A stretch of DNA of 34,931 bases from Parerythrobacter sp. (GCA_028289565.1 JANQPE010000109.1:1-34931), one strand, 5' to 3'; positions 23,606-30,847 are shown, counted from the stretch's first letter. The notes: generated by a model from the letters alone, not told the origin. Numbers and translations are program-made.

Positions 23606-23982
23606 TGGTCGACATGCCGACCGGCAAGCTACCGGGAACGATCCGGCGGATAATCATCATCGTGCTGGCTGGCCTGTTGATCTTGTATCATGGCTACACC
23701 ATCCACGAACTGCATGGCAGTTCGATCGCTTTTACCGGCTTCGATCATGTTCAGGTCAGTTTGAAGTGCATTATCATTGCAAGCCTGGCACTCGTTATCG
23801 CCAATATACGCCTGGGCTTGTGGGGCATGTGGTTCGGTATTCTCGCTCTGATCGGCACTCAGTATTGGGCCCATTTCGGGTTTCAGACGGCTGAATTTAC
23901 CGAGGGGAGGTCGCTCTTTTCATATCTGCGTGGCTTTATCGTTCCGGTCGTCGTCACCATCGTGTTTCCGGATAGGGATTAG
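23602..23982 (+). CDS. Small membrane protein translationally coupled to tetR
   Basis: A 126-residue protein with four predicted helices (about 14-30, 52-69, 72-92, 108-122). It has several histidines around helix 1 (H30, H35, H38), FDHV before helix 2 and YWAHFGF ending helix 3. No family is recognised. The start at 23602 overlaps the tetR stop (ATGA) and follows a GGGAGG ribosome binding site (23592-23597); a second ATG follows at 23605. A longer frame from 23329 is a shadow of tetR and is rejected. Coupling to the regulator suggests the same physiological task as the divergent membrane proteins, perhaps sensing or handling of a membrane-active ligand. Confidence 0.75.
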   Translation: MMVDMPTGKLPGTIRRIIIIVLAGLLILYHGYTIHELHGSSIAFTGFDHVQVSLKCIIIASLALVIANIRLGLWGMWFGILALIGTQYWAHFGFQTAEFTEGRSLFSYLRGFIVPVVVTIVFPDRD

Positions 23983-24048
23983 GGGGCGGCGACTTGCTGA
24001 ACCATGCCTGCGCGCGCCGTTCAGGAACGGTGTGGGCGAGACGTGCAT

Positions 24049-24062
24049 ATTCATCGATGAAT
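24049..24062. promoter_or_regulatory. Perfect 14-bp palindrome upstream of the 49-residue gene
   Basis: ATTCATCGATGAAT is a perfect palindrome ending 28 bp before the ATG of the small gene at 24091. It could be a dimeric regulator site. One or two such palindromes are expected by chance in 35 kb, so support is modest. Confidence 0.3.
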
Positions 24063-24090
24063 CGAAGGCGCATTGACCCAGGAGGTTGCC

Positions 24091-24240
24091 ATGTCGAGCT
24101 ATTCTTTCCGCAGCAGCCGCCCCGATGGCTGGACACAGCCGCGGCCCTATAGCGATGCCACGTTGCGCCTGATGGCGCATGGCCCGATCCAGCCGATGGA
24201 AGAGCCGGGGTTCCTCGCCCGCCTGTTCGGCAATCGCTGA
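24091..24240 (+). CDS. 49-residue protein of unknown function
   Basis: A short gene with good expression signals: a near-perfect AGGAGG Shine-Dalgarno (24080-24085), 5 nt before the ATG, and a strong hairpin terminator 20 bp after the stop. The peptide is polar and Arg-rich at the start (MSSYSFRSSRPDGW), followed by TQPRPYSDATLRLMAHGPIQPM and a C-terminal EEPGFLARLFGNR. It has no signal peptide, no membrane helix and no cysteines. The C-terminal FLARLFG could form a short amphipathic helix. I cannot assign a function. The combination of ribosome binding site, codon use like that of neighbouring genes, and its own terminator supports a real gene. Confidence 0.7.
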   Translation: MSSYSFRSSRPDGWTQPRPYSDATLRLMAHGPIQPMEEPGFLARLFGNR

Positions 24241-24260
24241 CGAATACGAAACACATGGGG

Positions 24261-24289
24261 AAAGGGCCGGTCATCGTGACCGGCCTTTT
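24261..24289. terminator. Strong hairpin terminator between the small gene and the AGCS symporter
   Basis: A 13-bp stem (24261-24273 with 24277-24289; core GGCCGGTCA / TGACCGGCC, one G-T pair) encloses a TCG loop, and the 3' arm ends in TTTT. On the other strand the 3' arm starts with AAAA, so it may stop transcription mainly from the plus strand, while also lying just downstream of the convergent AGCS gene. Confidence 0.85.
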
Positions 24290-24313
24290 GCTGTTTTCGG
24301 TCGGACGAACCGG

Positions 24314-25831
24314 TCAGTATTCGTTCGGCTCTTCCGGCGTATCGGCCGTGTGGGTTGGTCCGGCGGTTTTATCGCCTTGCGCCAGCTTGAACACGACGCC
24401 TGACAGGAGCATCAGCGCCAGGATGTTCGGCAACGCCATCGCAGCGTTGGCAATATCGCCCAGGCGCCACACCAGCGTAAGATCCTGGAAGCTGCCGATG
24501 AAAATGGCGACGCACCAAATGATGCGCCACACCAGATGGAGCACCTTTTCGCCCCCACGGGTGGAGCCTGGAATACGATCGTAAAGAAACGTAATCGCCC
24601 GCTCGCCATAGTAACTCCAGGTCAACAGCGTCGTGAACACGAACAGGATTAGCGCTGTCGAAGCGATCAGCGTGCCCACTGGGACGTTGAATACCTGGAC
24701 CGGGAAGGCCGCCGCGAAGGCGCCGCTGGTCATCGCAAAACCTTCCAGATCGGACTGCCAGGCGTGCTGGACGGCTTGTCCGCCGCCAGTGAAATCGCCC
24801 TGTACCGTCAGGATCACCAATGCGGTCATTGTGCAGATCACAATAGTGTCGATGAAAGTCCCCATCATGGCCATGCGGCCTTGCTGTTGCGGATCATCCG
24901 TTTGTGCCACGGCGTGCGCCATGGCCGTGGATCCTTGCCCTGCCTCGTTGGAGAACAATCCGCGTGCCACCCCTGCCCGGATCGCAAAGATGATCGCCGC
25001 GCCCAGGAAGCCGCCGGAGGCGCTTTGATAATTGAACGCGCCGTGGAAGATGCGGCCAAAGGTCTCCGGAATGTCCTGGATATTCAGGATCAATGCGATG
25101 ATCGCCATGATCAAATAGGCCGCCGCCATGAAGGGAACGATCTTCTCGGCCACGCTGCCGATCGACTTGATCCCGCCGATAATGACGACGAACACTGCCA
25201 CTGCCACAATGATTCCGGCGATCCATTCTTCGATCCCGAACAGTTCGTTGAAACTGTCTGCAACCGCATTGGCCTGAATCGAGTTGCCGGTAACCAGCGC
25301 CGAGAACAGCGTGCCCAGACAGAACAGGATCGCGAGCCAGGTCCATTTTTTGCCAAGCCCCATCATGATGTAACTCATCGGGCCGCCACGATAGACGCCA
25401 TCGCTTGTCTTCTCGCGATAACGGATCGCAAGACTGCCTTCTGCGAAAGCCAGCGACAGACAGACCAATGCAGTCAACCACATCCAGAAGATCGCTCCTG
25501 GCCCGCCAAGTGCGATCGCGGTAGCCACGCCGGCAAGGTTGCCGGTGCCGACCTGCCCGGAAAGCGCGGTCGACAGCGCTGCGAATGGTGAGATTTCGCC
25601 ATCGCCGCTTCCCTTACGGCTGCGAAACAGGCCTTTGAAAGCTTCGGGCAGTTTGAATATCGGATAGAGTTTCAGCCCGAACAGCATGAAAAGGCCGGCG
25701 CCAAAGAATATGATCACCATCGGAGGGAAGGGAATGACCTCCTGGCCGTCCCAGATACCGCCCCAGATGAAATCGGATATGTTGGTAATCCGGTCGATCA
25801 GGCTGACCGATCCTGTGTCGCTAGCGGCCAT
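24314..25831 (-). CDS. AGCS family amino-acid:sodium (alanine/glycine) symporter
   Basis: A 505-residue permease of the alanine-or-glycine:cation symporter family, with about ten to eleven helices. Family signatures are FAALSTALSGQVGTGNLAGVATAIALGGPGAIFWMW (residues about 83-118), the VYRGGPMSYIMMGLG motif, AGVARGLFSNEAGQGSTAMAHA and, late, FVFTTLLTWSYYGERA. It probably imports alanine or glycine with Na+, although some members carry other amino acids. It has an acidic, Pro/Thr-rich C-terminus (HTADTPEEPNEY). It is a single-gene unit on the minus strand within the stretch separating tRNA-Trp from secE, divergent from secE. Confidence 0.92.
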   Translation of the reverse strand: MAASDTGSVSLIDRITNISDFIWGGIWDGQEVIPFPPMVIIFFGAGLFMLFGLKLYPIFKLPEAFKGLFRSRKGSGDGEISPFAALSTALSGQVGTGNLAGVATAIALGGPGAIFWMWLTALVCLSLAFAEGSLAIRYREKTSDGVYRGGPMSYIMMGLGKKWTWLAILFCLGTLFSALVTGNSIQANAVADSFNELFGIEEWIAGIIVAVAVFVVIIGGIKSIGSVAEKIVPFMAAAYLIMAIIALILNIQDIPETFGRIFHGAFNYQSASGGFLGAAIIFAIRAGVARGLFSNEAGQGSTAMAHAVAQTDDPQQQGRMAMMGTFIDTIVICTMTALVILTVQGDFTGGGQAVQHAWQSDLEGFAMTSGAFAAAFPVQVFNVPVGTLIASTALILFVFTTLLTWSYYGERAITFLYDRIPGSTRGGEKVLHLVWRIIWCVAIFIGSFQDLTLVWRLGDIANAAMALPNILALMLLSGVVFKLAQGDKTAGPTHTADTPEEPNEY

Positions 25832-25936
25832 TATCGGTTTCCCCCCAATATGTGCTTGTCGTTACGGTGCACGCTAGAGCGGCCTGCCCGGCATGGCTAG
25901 CGGAAAAGTTTCGTCCGTGGCCGGCCGATCTGTACC

Positions 25937-25965
25937 TTGCTTTTGGCCGCTCTGCCGCCTAAATG
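25937..25965 (+). promoter_or_regulatory. Candidate sigma-70 type promoter for secE-nusG-rplK-rplA
   Basis: TTGCTT (25937-25942) and TAAATG (25960-25965) are separated by 17 bp, which would place transcription start near 25972, exactly at the foot of the predicted leader stem (25971-26049). The boxes match the consensus only partly and the call rests on position as much as on sequence. Confidence 0.35.
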
Positions 25966-25970
25966 GCTCC

Positions 25971-26049
25971 CCGTCTTCCGACATCGGAACATGAAAAGCC
26001 CCTCCCGGACTTGAACCGGGGCGGCGATGTCCCCATCCCGGAAGACAGG
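25971..26049 (+). promoter_or_regulatory. Structured RNA leader upstream of secE
   Basis: GTCTTCCG (25973-25980) pairs with CGGAAGAC (26039-26046). The next six bases ACATCG (25981-25986) pair with CGATGT (26025-26030), leaving only an 8-nt bulge (26031-26038) on the 3' side, so 14 consecutive 5' bases are paired. Inside is a hairpin CCCGG / CCGGG (26004-26008 with 26016-26020) with a 7-nt loop. A competing local hairpin TTCCG/CGGAA (25976-25980 with 25985-25989) would exclude the long stem. This could be a regulatory leader for the operon. Its function is inferred from pairing and position only. Confidence 0.5.
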
Positions 26050-26075
26050 AATTTTAATGTAGGGACGGCGATATC

Positions 26076-26285
26076 ATGGCCGAAGCGAAGAAAAAGAAGA
26101 CGACCCCGGGCGAATTCATCCGCCAGGTCCGCACCGAAGCGAGCAAGGTCGTGTGGCCGACGCGCGAGGAAACGGTGCGCACGGCAATCTTCGTATTCAT
26201 CATGATGGTGCTGTTGTCGCTGTTCTTTCTCGGCATCGATTCGGCTTTCGGAGCCGTCGTAAGCTGGTTGCTCACGCTGGCTTGA
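26076..26285 (+). CDS. secE: Preprotein translocase subunit SecE
   Basis: A 69-residue single-helix form of SecE, the small essential subunit that clamps SecY in the inner membrane. A basic N-terminus (EAKKKKTTPGEFIRQVRTEASKVVWPTREETVRTA) carries the conserved VxWPTREE amphipathic region, followed by one membrane helix (about residues 40-65). Length is typical of non-enterobacterial SecE. AGGGA (26061-26065) precedes the start by 10 nt. It heads the secE-nusG-rplK-rplA block. Confidence 0.95.
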   Translation: MAEAKKKKTTPGEFIRQVRTEASKVVWPTREETVRTAIFVFIMMVLLSLFFLGIDSAFGAVVSWLLTLA

Positions 26286-26323
26286 TTGTGGCGCCTGGGC
26301 GCTGACTTTACACAGGATCACCA

Positions 26324-26860
26324 ATGGCACGCTGGTACATCATCCACGCCTATTCGGGCTTCGAAAACAAGGTACGCGATGCGATCATCGCCGAGGCCGA
26401 GCGGTTGGGCCTGTCCGAAGCGGTGGAAGAGGTCGAGGTTCCGACCGAGACCGTGACTGAAATCAAGCGGGGCAAGAAGGTCCAGGTCGAACGCAAGTTC
26501 ATGCCCGGCTACGTCCTGGCCAAGCTGACCATGACCGACGATGTCTACCACCTGGTCAAGAACACGCCCAAGGTCACCGGGTTTCTCGGCAACAACAACA
26601 AGCCGCAACCGATCAGCGAGGCCGAGGCGGCCCGCTATTTCGGCGGCGTCGAGGAGGCCAAGTCCGCGCCCAAGAAGCAGATTCATGTCGATTACGAAAT
26701 CGGCGACCAGATCAAAGTGCTCGACGGCCCCTTCGCCAGTTTCAACGGTGTGGTCGAGGAGCTCGATTTCGACAAGCAGAAGGTCAAGGTTTCGGTCTCG
26801 ATCTTCGGCCGAGCAACACCTGTGGAGCTGGATTTCGAACAGGTCGAACTGGTCAAGTAA
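26324..26860 (+). CDS. nusG: Transcription termination/antitermination factor NusG
   Basis: A 178-residue protein with the two expected domains: an N-terminal NGN domain (WYIIHAYSGFENKVRDAI at the start, KKVQVERKFMPGYVLAKLTM, VKNTPKVTGFLG) and a C-terminal KOW domain (about 122-178, IGDQIKVLDGPFASFNGVVEELD, VSVSIFGRATPVELDFEQVELVK). NusG binds RNA polymerase, suppresses pausing, and links to Rho or to ribosomal S10. An AGGA-type ribosome binding site precedes the ATG. It sits 38 bp downstream of secE and 144 bp upstream of rplK. Confidence 0.97.
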   Translation: MARWYIIHAYSGFENKVRDAIIAEAERLGLSEAVEEVEVPTETVTEIKRGKKVQVERKFMPGYVLAKLTMTDDVYHLVKNTPKVTGFLGNNNKPQPISEAEAARYFGGVEEAKSAPKKQIHVDYEIGDQIKVLDGPFASFNGVVEELDFDKQKVKVSVSIFGRATPVELDFEQVELVK

Positions 26861-26900
26861 TATTGTTGCGTTTTGCAGTATCTCCGGTTAGGGGCGCCGC

Positions 26901-26951
26901 TTCCCGAAAGGGAACCCGTGCGGGAGGCGAGGAAACTCGCTGTTCGACCGC
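26901..26951 (+). promoter_or_regulatory. Probable ribosomal protein L1 binding leader (rplK-rplA autoregulation)
   Basis: Between nusG and rplK lie two neighbouring hairpins with GAAA loops. The first is TTCCC-GAAA-GGGAA (26901-26914). In the second, GCGG (26920-26923) pairs with CCGC (26948-26951) around an asymmetric loop (GAG opposite TGTTCGA), and an inner helix GCGAG/CTCGC (26927-26931 with 26936-26940) closes on GAAA. Two short helices around an internal loop containing GGGAG is the form L1 recognises in 23S rRNA and in its own mRNA. The L1 assignment is from family knowledge of the L11 operon; no binding data exist here. Confidence 0.55.
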
Positions 26952-27004
26952 TTGACATGAGGCCGTGCCGCGAGGTTCGTCCGACAGTGTGAAAGGAGGC
27001 CCCG

Positions 27005-27436
27005 GTGGCCAAGAAAATCGAAGGCTATATCAAACTGCAAGTGCCCGCGGGCACTGCCAACCCGTCACCCCCGATCGGCCCGGCCCTGGGCCAGCGTGGC
27101 GTGAACATCATGGAATTCTGCAAGGCGTTCAACGCGGCGACGCAGGACCTCGAAAAGAATGCGCCGATCCCGACGACGATCACCGTCTATGCCGACCGTT
27201 CGTTCACTTTCACGACCAAGACGCCGCCGGCGAGCTATTACCTGAAGAAGGCCGCCAAACTTAAATCGGGCGCCAACGAGCCGGGCAAGGAAGTTGCCGG
27301 TTCGGTCCGCAAGAGTCAGGTGAAAGAGATCGCCGAAGCCAAGATGGCCGACCTGAACGCGAATGATATCGACCAGGCCATGAAAATCATCGAAGGCTCC
27401 GCGCGTTCGATGGGCCTCGAAGTGGTGGAGGGCTGA
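27005..27436 (+). CDS. rplK: 50S ribosomal protein L11
   Basis: A 143-residue protein with the full L11 sequence pattern: the N-terminal domain [40 protein letters not shown] and the C-terminal rRNA-binding domain with [20 protein letters not shown] and ARSMGLEV. L11 forms the GTPase-associated centre with 23S rRNA. The start is GTG (27005), preceded by AAAGGAGG (26992-26999), a strong ribosome binding site. rplA follows 4 bp after the stop. Confidence 0.98.
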   Translation: MAKKIEGYIKLQVPAGTANPSPPIGPALGQRGVNIMEFCKAFNAATQDLEKNAPIPTTITVYADRSFTFTTKTPPASYYLKKAAKLKSGANEPGKEVAGSVRKSQVKEIAEAKMADLNANDIDQAMKIIEGSARSMGLEVVEG

Positions 27437-27440
27437 AACG

Positions 27441-28136
27441 ATGGCTAGGCAGACCAAGAAGCAGAAAGCGCTCGCCGAACTCGACAGCGAGAAGCTGTGG
27501 AGCGTCGACGAAGCGATCGCCACGCTGCGTGAGCATGGCAGCAAGAAGTTCGACGAAACGGTTGAAATCGCCCTGAACCTGGGCGTCGACCCGCGTCACG
27601 CCGACCAGATGGTCCGCGGCATGGTCGCGCTGCCTTCGGGCACCGGCAAGGATGTCAAGGTCGCGGTCTTCGCGAAGGGCGACAATGCCGACAAGGCCAA
27701 GGCGGCCGGTGCCGACAAGGTCGGTGCGGAAGACTTGATGGAAGACATGCAGGCCGGCAATCTCGACTATGACCGCGTGATCGCGACGCCCGATATGATG
27801 GGTATCGTCGGCCGTCTGGGCAAGGTGCTGGGTCCCAAGGGCCTGATGCCGAACCCCAAGCTCGGCACGGTGACCCCGAATGTCGAGCAGGCGGTGAAGG
27901 ATGCCAAGGGCGGCCAGGTCGAATTCCGCGTCGAGAAGGCGGGAATCGTCCATAGCGGCATCGGCAAGCTGAGCTTTTCCGACGAGGATCTGAAGAAGAA
28001 CTTCGAGGCCTTCACCGGCGCGATCGTGAAGGCCAAGCCTTCGGGTGCGAAGGGCAAGTTCGTGAAGAAGGTCTCGCTGACCACGACCATGGGGCCGGGC
28101 CTGAAGATCGACACGGCCAATATCGAAGGGGCGTAA
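27441..28136 (+). CDS. rplA: 50S ribosomal protein L1
   Basis: A 231-residue protein of normal L1 length. Recognisable blocks are [62 protein letters not shown], the conserved [26 protein letters not shown] and [23 protein letters not shown]1 forms the ribosomal L1 stalk and, in well-studied bacteria, represses its own operon by binding the rplK leader; a candidate site lies at 26920-26951. A terminator follows the stop codon. Confidence 0.98.
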   Translation: MARQTKKQKALAELDSEKLWSVDEAIATLREHGSKKFDETVEIALNLGVDPRHADQMVRGMVALPSGTGKDVKVAVFAKGDNADKAKAAGADKVGAEDLMEDMQAGNLDYDRVIATPDMMGIVGRLGKVLGPKGLMPNPKLGTVTPNVEQAVKDAKGGQVEFRVEKAGIVHSGIGKLSFSDEDLKKNFEAFTGAIVKAKPSGAKGKFVKKVSLTTTMGPGLKIDTANIEGA

Positions 28137-28164
28137 TTCGTCCTGGCGTCTACCGCCGTGACGG

Positions 28165-28197
28165 AAAGGCCGGGGAGGGAAGCCTCTCCGGCCTTTT
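28165..28197 (+). terminator. Rho-independent terminator after rplA
   Basis: A 14-bp stem (28165-28178 with 28183-28196; core AAAGGCCGG / CCGGCCTTT, one G-T pair) encloses a GAAG loop, and the 3' arm runs into TTTT then ATTTT. It starts 28 bp after the rplA stop. Confidence 0.9.
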
Positions 28198-28272
28198 ATT
28201 TTCCCACATCGCGTGGGGATACCATTGAGAGTGATGGGGCGTCACCCTTGTCGTCTTATGATGGCAAGGCGG

Positions 28273-29034
28273 TCAGATTCCGCCGGGCGTGAAATCCCAG
28301 CCGTTCTCAGCCAGCCCTTCGCATAGCGTATACAGACAGCTTTGCAGCGCGTCGGCGTCGGTCGAGCGGATTACGAAATTGGCACCCACCCTGCCTTCGC
28401 GGAAGAAGGGATAGCTGCCGATCTGGCAGTCCTCATGCGCCTGTTCGACTTCGCGCAGCAAGCTCGAGACTTCGCTCTCGGGAATGTATCCGCCGATGGT
28501 TTCACTGAGCAGCGGTGCGCCGCCTTCGAGCGTGCCGGTCAGCGCGTCGAGCATTTGGGCGGCGATATGCGGGACTCCTGCCATCATGTGAATATTGCCG
28601 ATCTTGATCCCGGGGGCGCCCGACATGCGGTTGGGGATCAGGTCGGCGCCCTCGGGTACGCGCGCCATGCGTAGCCGGCCTTCGTTCACTCCGCCCTTGT
28701 CGGCATAGTATTTCTCGAGCACTGCGCGCGCCGCGGGATGGATGACCACGCCAACACCCAGGGCCGCAGCCACTGCATCGACGGTGATATCGTCATGCGT
28801 CGGGCCGATCCCGCCTGTGGTGAAGAGATAGTCATTCCCTTCGCGCAACGCGTTGACTGCTTCGACGATCCTTTCGAGTATGTCGGGCACCACGCGCACC
28901 TCGGAAAGGCGGATACCCTGCACTTGCAGCCAGCTTGCGACCTGCGCGATGTTTTTGTCGTGCGTGCGGCCCGAGAGAATCTCGTCGCCGATCACGACGA
29001 GCCCGGCGGTGTAGATGCGATCGGTGGCGGTCAT
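28273..29034 (-). CDS. CinA-type MoCF (molybdopterin-binding) domain protein
   Basis: A 253-residue cytoplasmic protein equivalent to the N-terminal domain of competence/damage-inducible protein CinA (COG1058). The MoCF_biosynth fold is shown by GLVVIGDEILSGRTHDKN (residues 11-28), LFTTGGIGPTHDDITVDAVA (about 70-89) and GAPGIKIGNIHMMAGVPHIA. The C-terminal PncC nicotinamide-nucleotide deamidase domain of full CinA is missing, as in many alphaproteobacterial copies. CinA homologues act on ADP-ribose or NMN; which reaction this short form catalyses cannot be decided. It is convergent with rplA. Confidence 0.85.
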   Translation of the reverse strand: MTATDRIYTAGLVVIGDEILSGRTHDKNIAQVASWLQVQGIRLSEVRVVPDILERIVEAVNALREGNDYLFTTGGIGPTHDDITVDAVAAALGVGVVIHPAARAVLEKYYADKGGVNEGRLRMARVPEGADLIPNRMSGAPGIKIGNIHMMAGVPHIAAQMLDALTGTLEGGAPLLSETIGGYIPESEVSSLLREVEQAHEDCQIGSYPFFREGRVGANFVIRSTDADALQSCLYTLCEGLAENGWDFTPGGI

Positions 29035-29157
29035 GAGGAAGAGAGAGTAGGGGAAAGGATCAAGTCACAAAACCCAAAACTCGTCATACCGTCTTCCGAC
29101 GTCCGCTTCCCTTTTTGCCAAACTCGCACCTTTTTCCGTTATTCCCATCGCTCCTCT

Positions 29158-29185
29158 CGTCATTCCCGCGCAAGCGGGGATTCAG
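29158..29185. repeat. Dispersed palindromic repeat element
   Basis: CGTCATTCCCGC, loop GCAA, then GCGGGGATTCAG. The stem is ATTCCCGC / GCGGGGAT with one T-G pair (29162-29169 with 29174-29181). It lies in the 215-bp gap between the MoCF gene and the monooxygenase and resembles the element at positions 1-16 read on the minus strand. I see no gene in the rest of this gap. Confidence 0.6.
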
Positions 29186-29249
29186 TATGGCTGGTACTGC
29201 GCCTTGCGGCCCTGCTTGCGCGGTGATTGCGAAAGATCGGATGTCAGAT

Positions 29250-30752
29250 TTACTCCGCCGCTTCGAGTTGCTCTTCGGCCTGCATCGCATCCGCGCCCCT
29301 TTGGCGTAGCGCCAGTATCCCGTCGTCGACCGGGCTATCGCGCATGATCTTGCGATCGGAAATATATTCCTGATTGAGCCGCCAGGGATAGGCGAGCGCA
29401 CTCTTGGGCATGATGTCGAGCGCGCGCTGGATATAGCCGGAAGAGAAGTCGAAAATATCGTCTTCTTCCAACCCGTGATCCTCGGGCAGGACGGGAACCG
29501 CGATATCCGCGCCCCTGGCGTTCATTTCGTTGAGAACGCGGCAGATATAGTCGGAATTGACATCCGCCCGCAGAGTCCAACTGGCGTTGAGATAGCCGAA
29601 CACTACCGCCAGGTTGGGCAGGTTCGAGAACATGCAGCCCTTGTAATAGAAACGCTTGGCGAAATCGACCGGGCGACCGTCCTGGCTGATCGCGATCTTG
29701 CCGCAGACGGCCAGCTTCAATCCGGTGGCGGTGACGATGATATCCGCTTCGATCACCTCGCCGTTCTCGAGCTCGATGCCTTGCTCGACGAAGCGCGCGA
29801 TCCTGCCGGTAACGACGCTGGCCCTGCCCGCTTTCATCGCCTCGAACAAATCGTCGTCGGGGACCAGGCACAGGCGCTGGTCCCACGGGTCATAAGGCGG
29901 AGTGAAGGTTGTCTCGTCGAACTGTTCGCCCATGATCTTGCGGATGCGCTTGTGGAGCATCGCTTTCATTTTTTCGGGCTGGTTGCGTGCTCTCTTGAAA
30001 CTCCAGTCCTGCAGCTTGATGTTCTTCCACCTTGTGACCCTGTAAGCGAGTTCGTCGGGCAAGATCCTGCGCAGGAAATTCGCAATCCCGTCCTTCGCGG
30101 GACGCGAGAACATCCAGGTGGGCGTGCGCTGGAGCATGGTGACGTGATTGGTCTTGTCGCTCATCGCGGGGACGATGGTAACGGCCGTGGCGCCGGAACC
30201 GATCACTACGACTTTCTTGCCGGAATAATCGAGATCTTCGGGCCAGAATTGCGGGTGGATCACCCGGCCCTTGAAATCGGCGAATTCGAAGCCGGGATCG
30301 TAGGGCTGGTCGTAGTCGTAATAACCGGAGCCGAGATAGAGGAAACTGGCGGTCAGGTGCTTACGCTCGCCATCGGCGAGTTCGACCGTGACATGCCAGC
30401 ATGCCTCGTCGCCGCGCCAGTCGGCTGAGACGACCTTGTGCCCGTGGCGGATATGCTGGCGGATGCCGCGTTCATCGACGATGCGGTTGAGATAATCGAG
30501 GATCGCAGGTCCGTCGGCAATACTCTTCTCGTGCCTCCATGGCTCGAACACGAAACCAAGCGTATGCATGTCGCTGTCCGAGCGGATTCCGGGATAACGG
30601 AACAGGTCCCAGGTGCCGCCGAGGTTCTCGCGCCGTTCGACAATGCCGTAGCTGCGGCCGGGACAGCGCATTTCCATATGCGCGGCCATGCCGATGCCGG
30701 ATATGCCGGCGCCGACGATCAGCACATCGAAATCGGTCTCGATCTTGGCCAT
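29250..30752 (-). CDS. Baeyer-Villiger-type flavin-containing monooxygenase
   Basis: A 500-residue FAD- and NADPH-dependent oxygenase. The first Rossmann motif VGAGISGIGMAAHM (about residues 13-26) binds FAD. The Baeyer-Villiger fingerprint FKGRVIHPQFWP (FxGxxxHxxxW[P/D]) is present, directly followed by the NADPH motif VVVIGSGATAVTIVP. The closest described type is the EtaA/ethionamide-activating group that oxidises ketones to esters, or sulfides. The start at 30752 (MAKIETDFDVLIVGAG) follows a CGGAGAA ribosome binding site; the frame open to 30896 adds a non-homologous leader. It is divergent from a TonB-dependent receptor. Substrate unknown. Confidence 0.9.
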   Translation of the reverse strand: MAKIETDFDVLIVGAGISGIGMAAHMEMRCPGRSYGIVERRENLGGTWDLFRYPGIRSDSDMHTLGFVFEPWRHEKSIADGPAILDYLNRIVDERGIRQHIRHGHKVVSADWRGDEACWHVTVELADGERKHLTASFLYLGSGYYDYDQPYDPGFEFADFKGRVIHPQFWPEDLDYSGKKVVVIGSGATAVTIVPAMSDKTNHVTMLQRTPTWMFSRPAKDGIANFLRRILPDELAYRVTRWKNIKLQDWSFKRARNQPEKMKAMLHKRIRKIMGEQFDETTFTPPYDPWDQRLCLVPDDDLFEAMKAGRASVVTGRIARFVEQGIELENGEVIEADIIVTATGLKLAVCGKIAISQDGRPVDFAKRFYYKGCMFSNLPNLAVVFGYLNASWTLRADVNSDYICRVLNEMNARGADIAVPVLPEDHGLEEDDIFDFSSGYIQRALDIMPKSALAYPWRLNQEYISDRKIMRDSPVDDGILALRQRGADAMQAEEQLEAAE

Positions 30753-30847
30753 GGTGGGTTCTCCGCTCTTTCCGTAAGCGTAACCTACCCGGGCGACCCA
30801 TGCCAGCCCCGTTGCGTCCTGCAACCGAATTGGAGTAGCGCGGCCCG

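Noticed and set aside
24968-24977. Ten-base copy of the tRNA-Trp 3' end (CACCCCTGCC) as an attachment site
   Set aside because: Too short, lies within the AGCS coding sequence, and fits the codons there; likely chance.
26004-26020. Possible tRNA on the minus strand (T-arm-like CCCGG-TTCAAGT-CCGGG)
   Set aside because: No matching acceptor stem, anticodon arm or CCA around it; treated as part of the secE leader structure.
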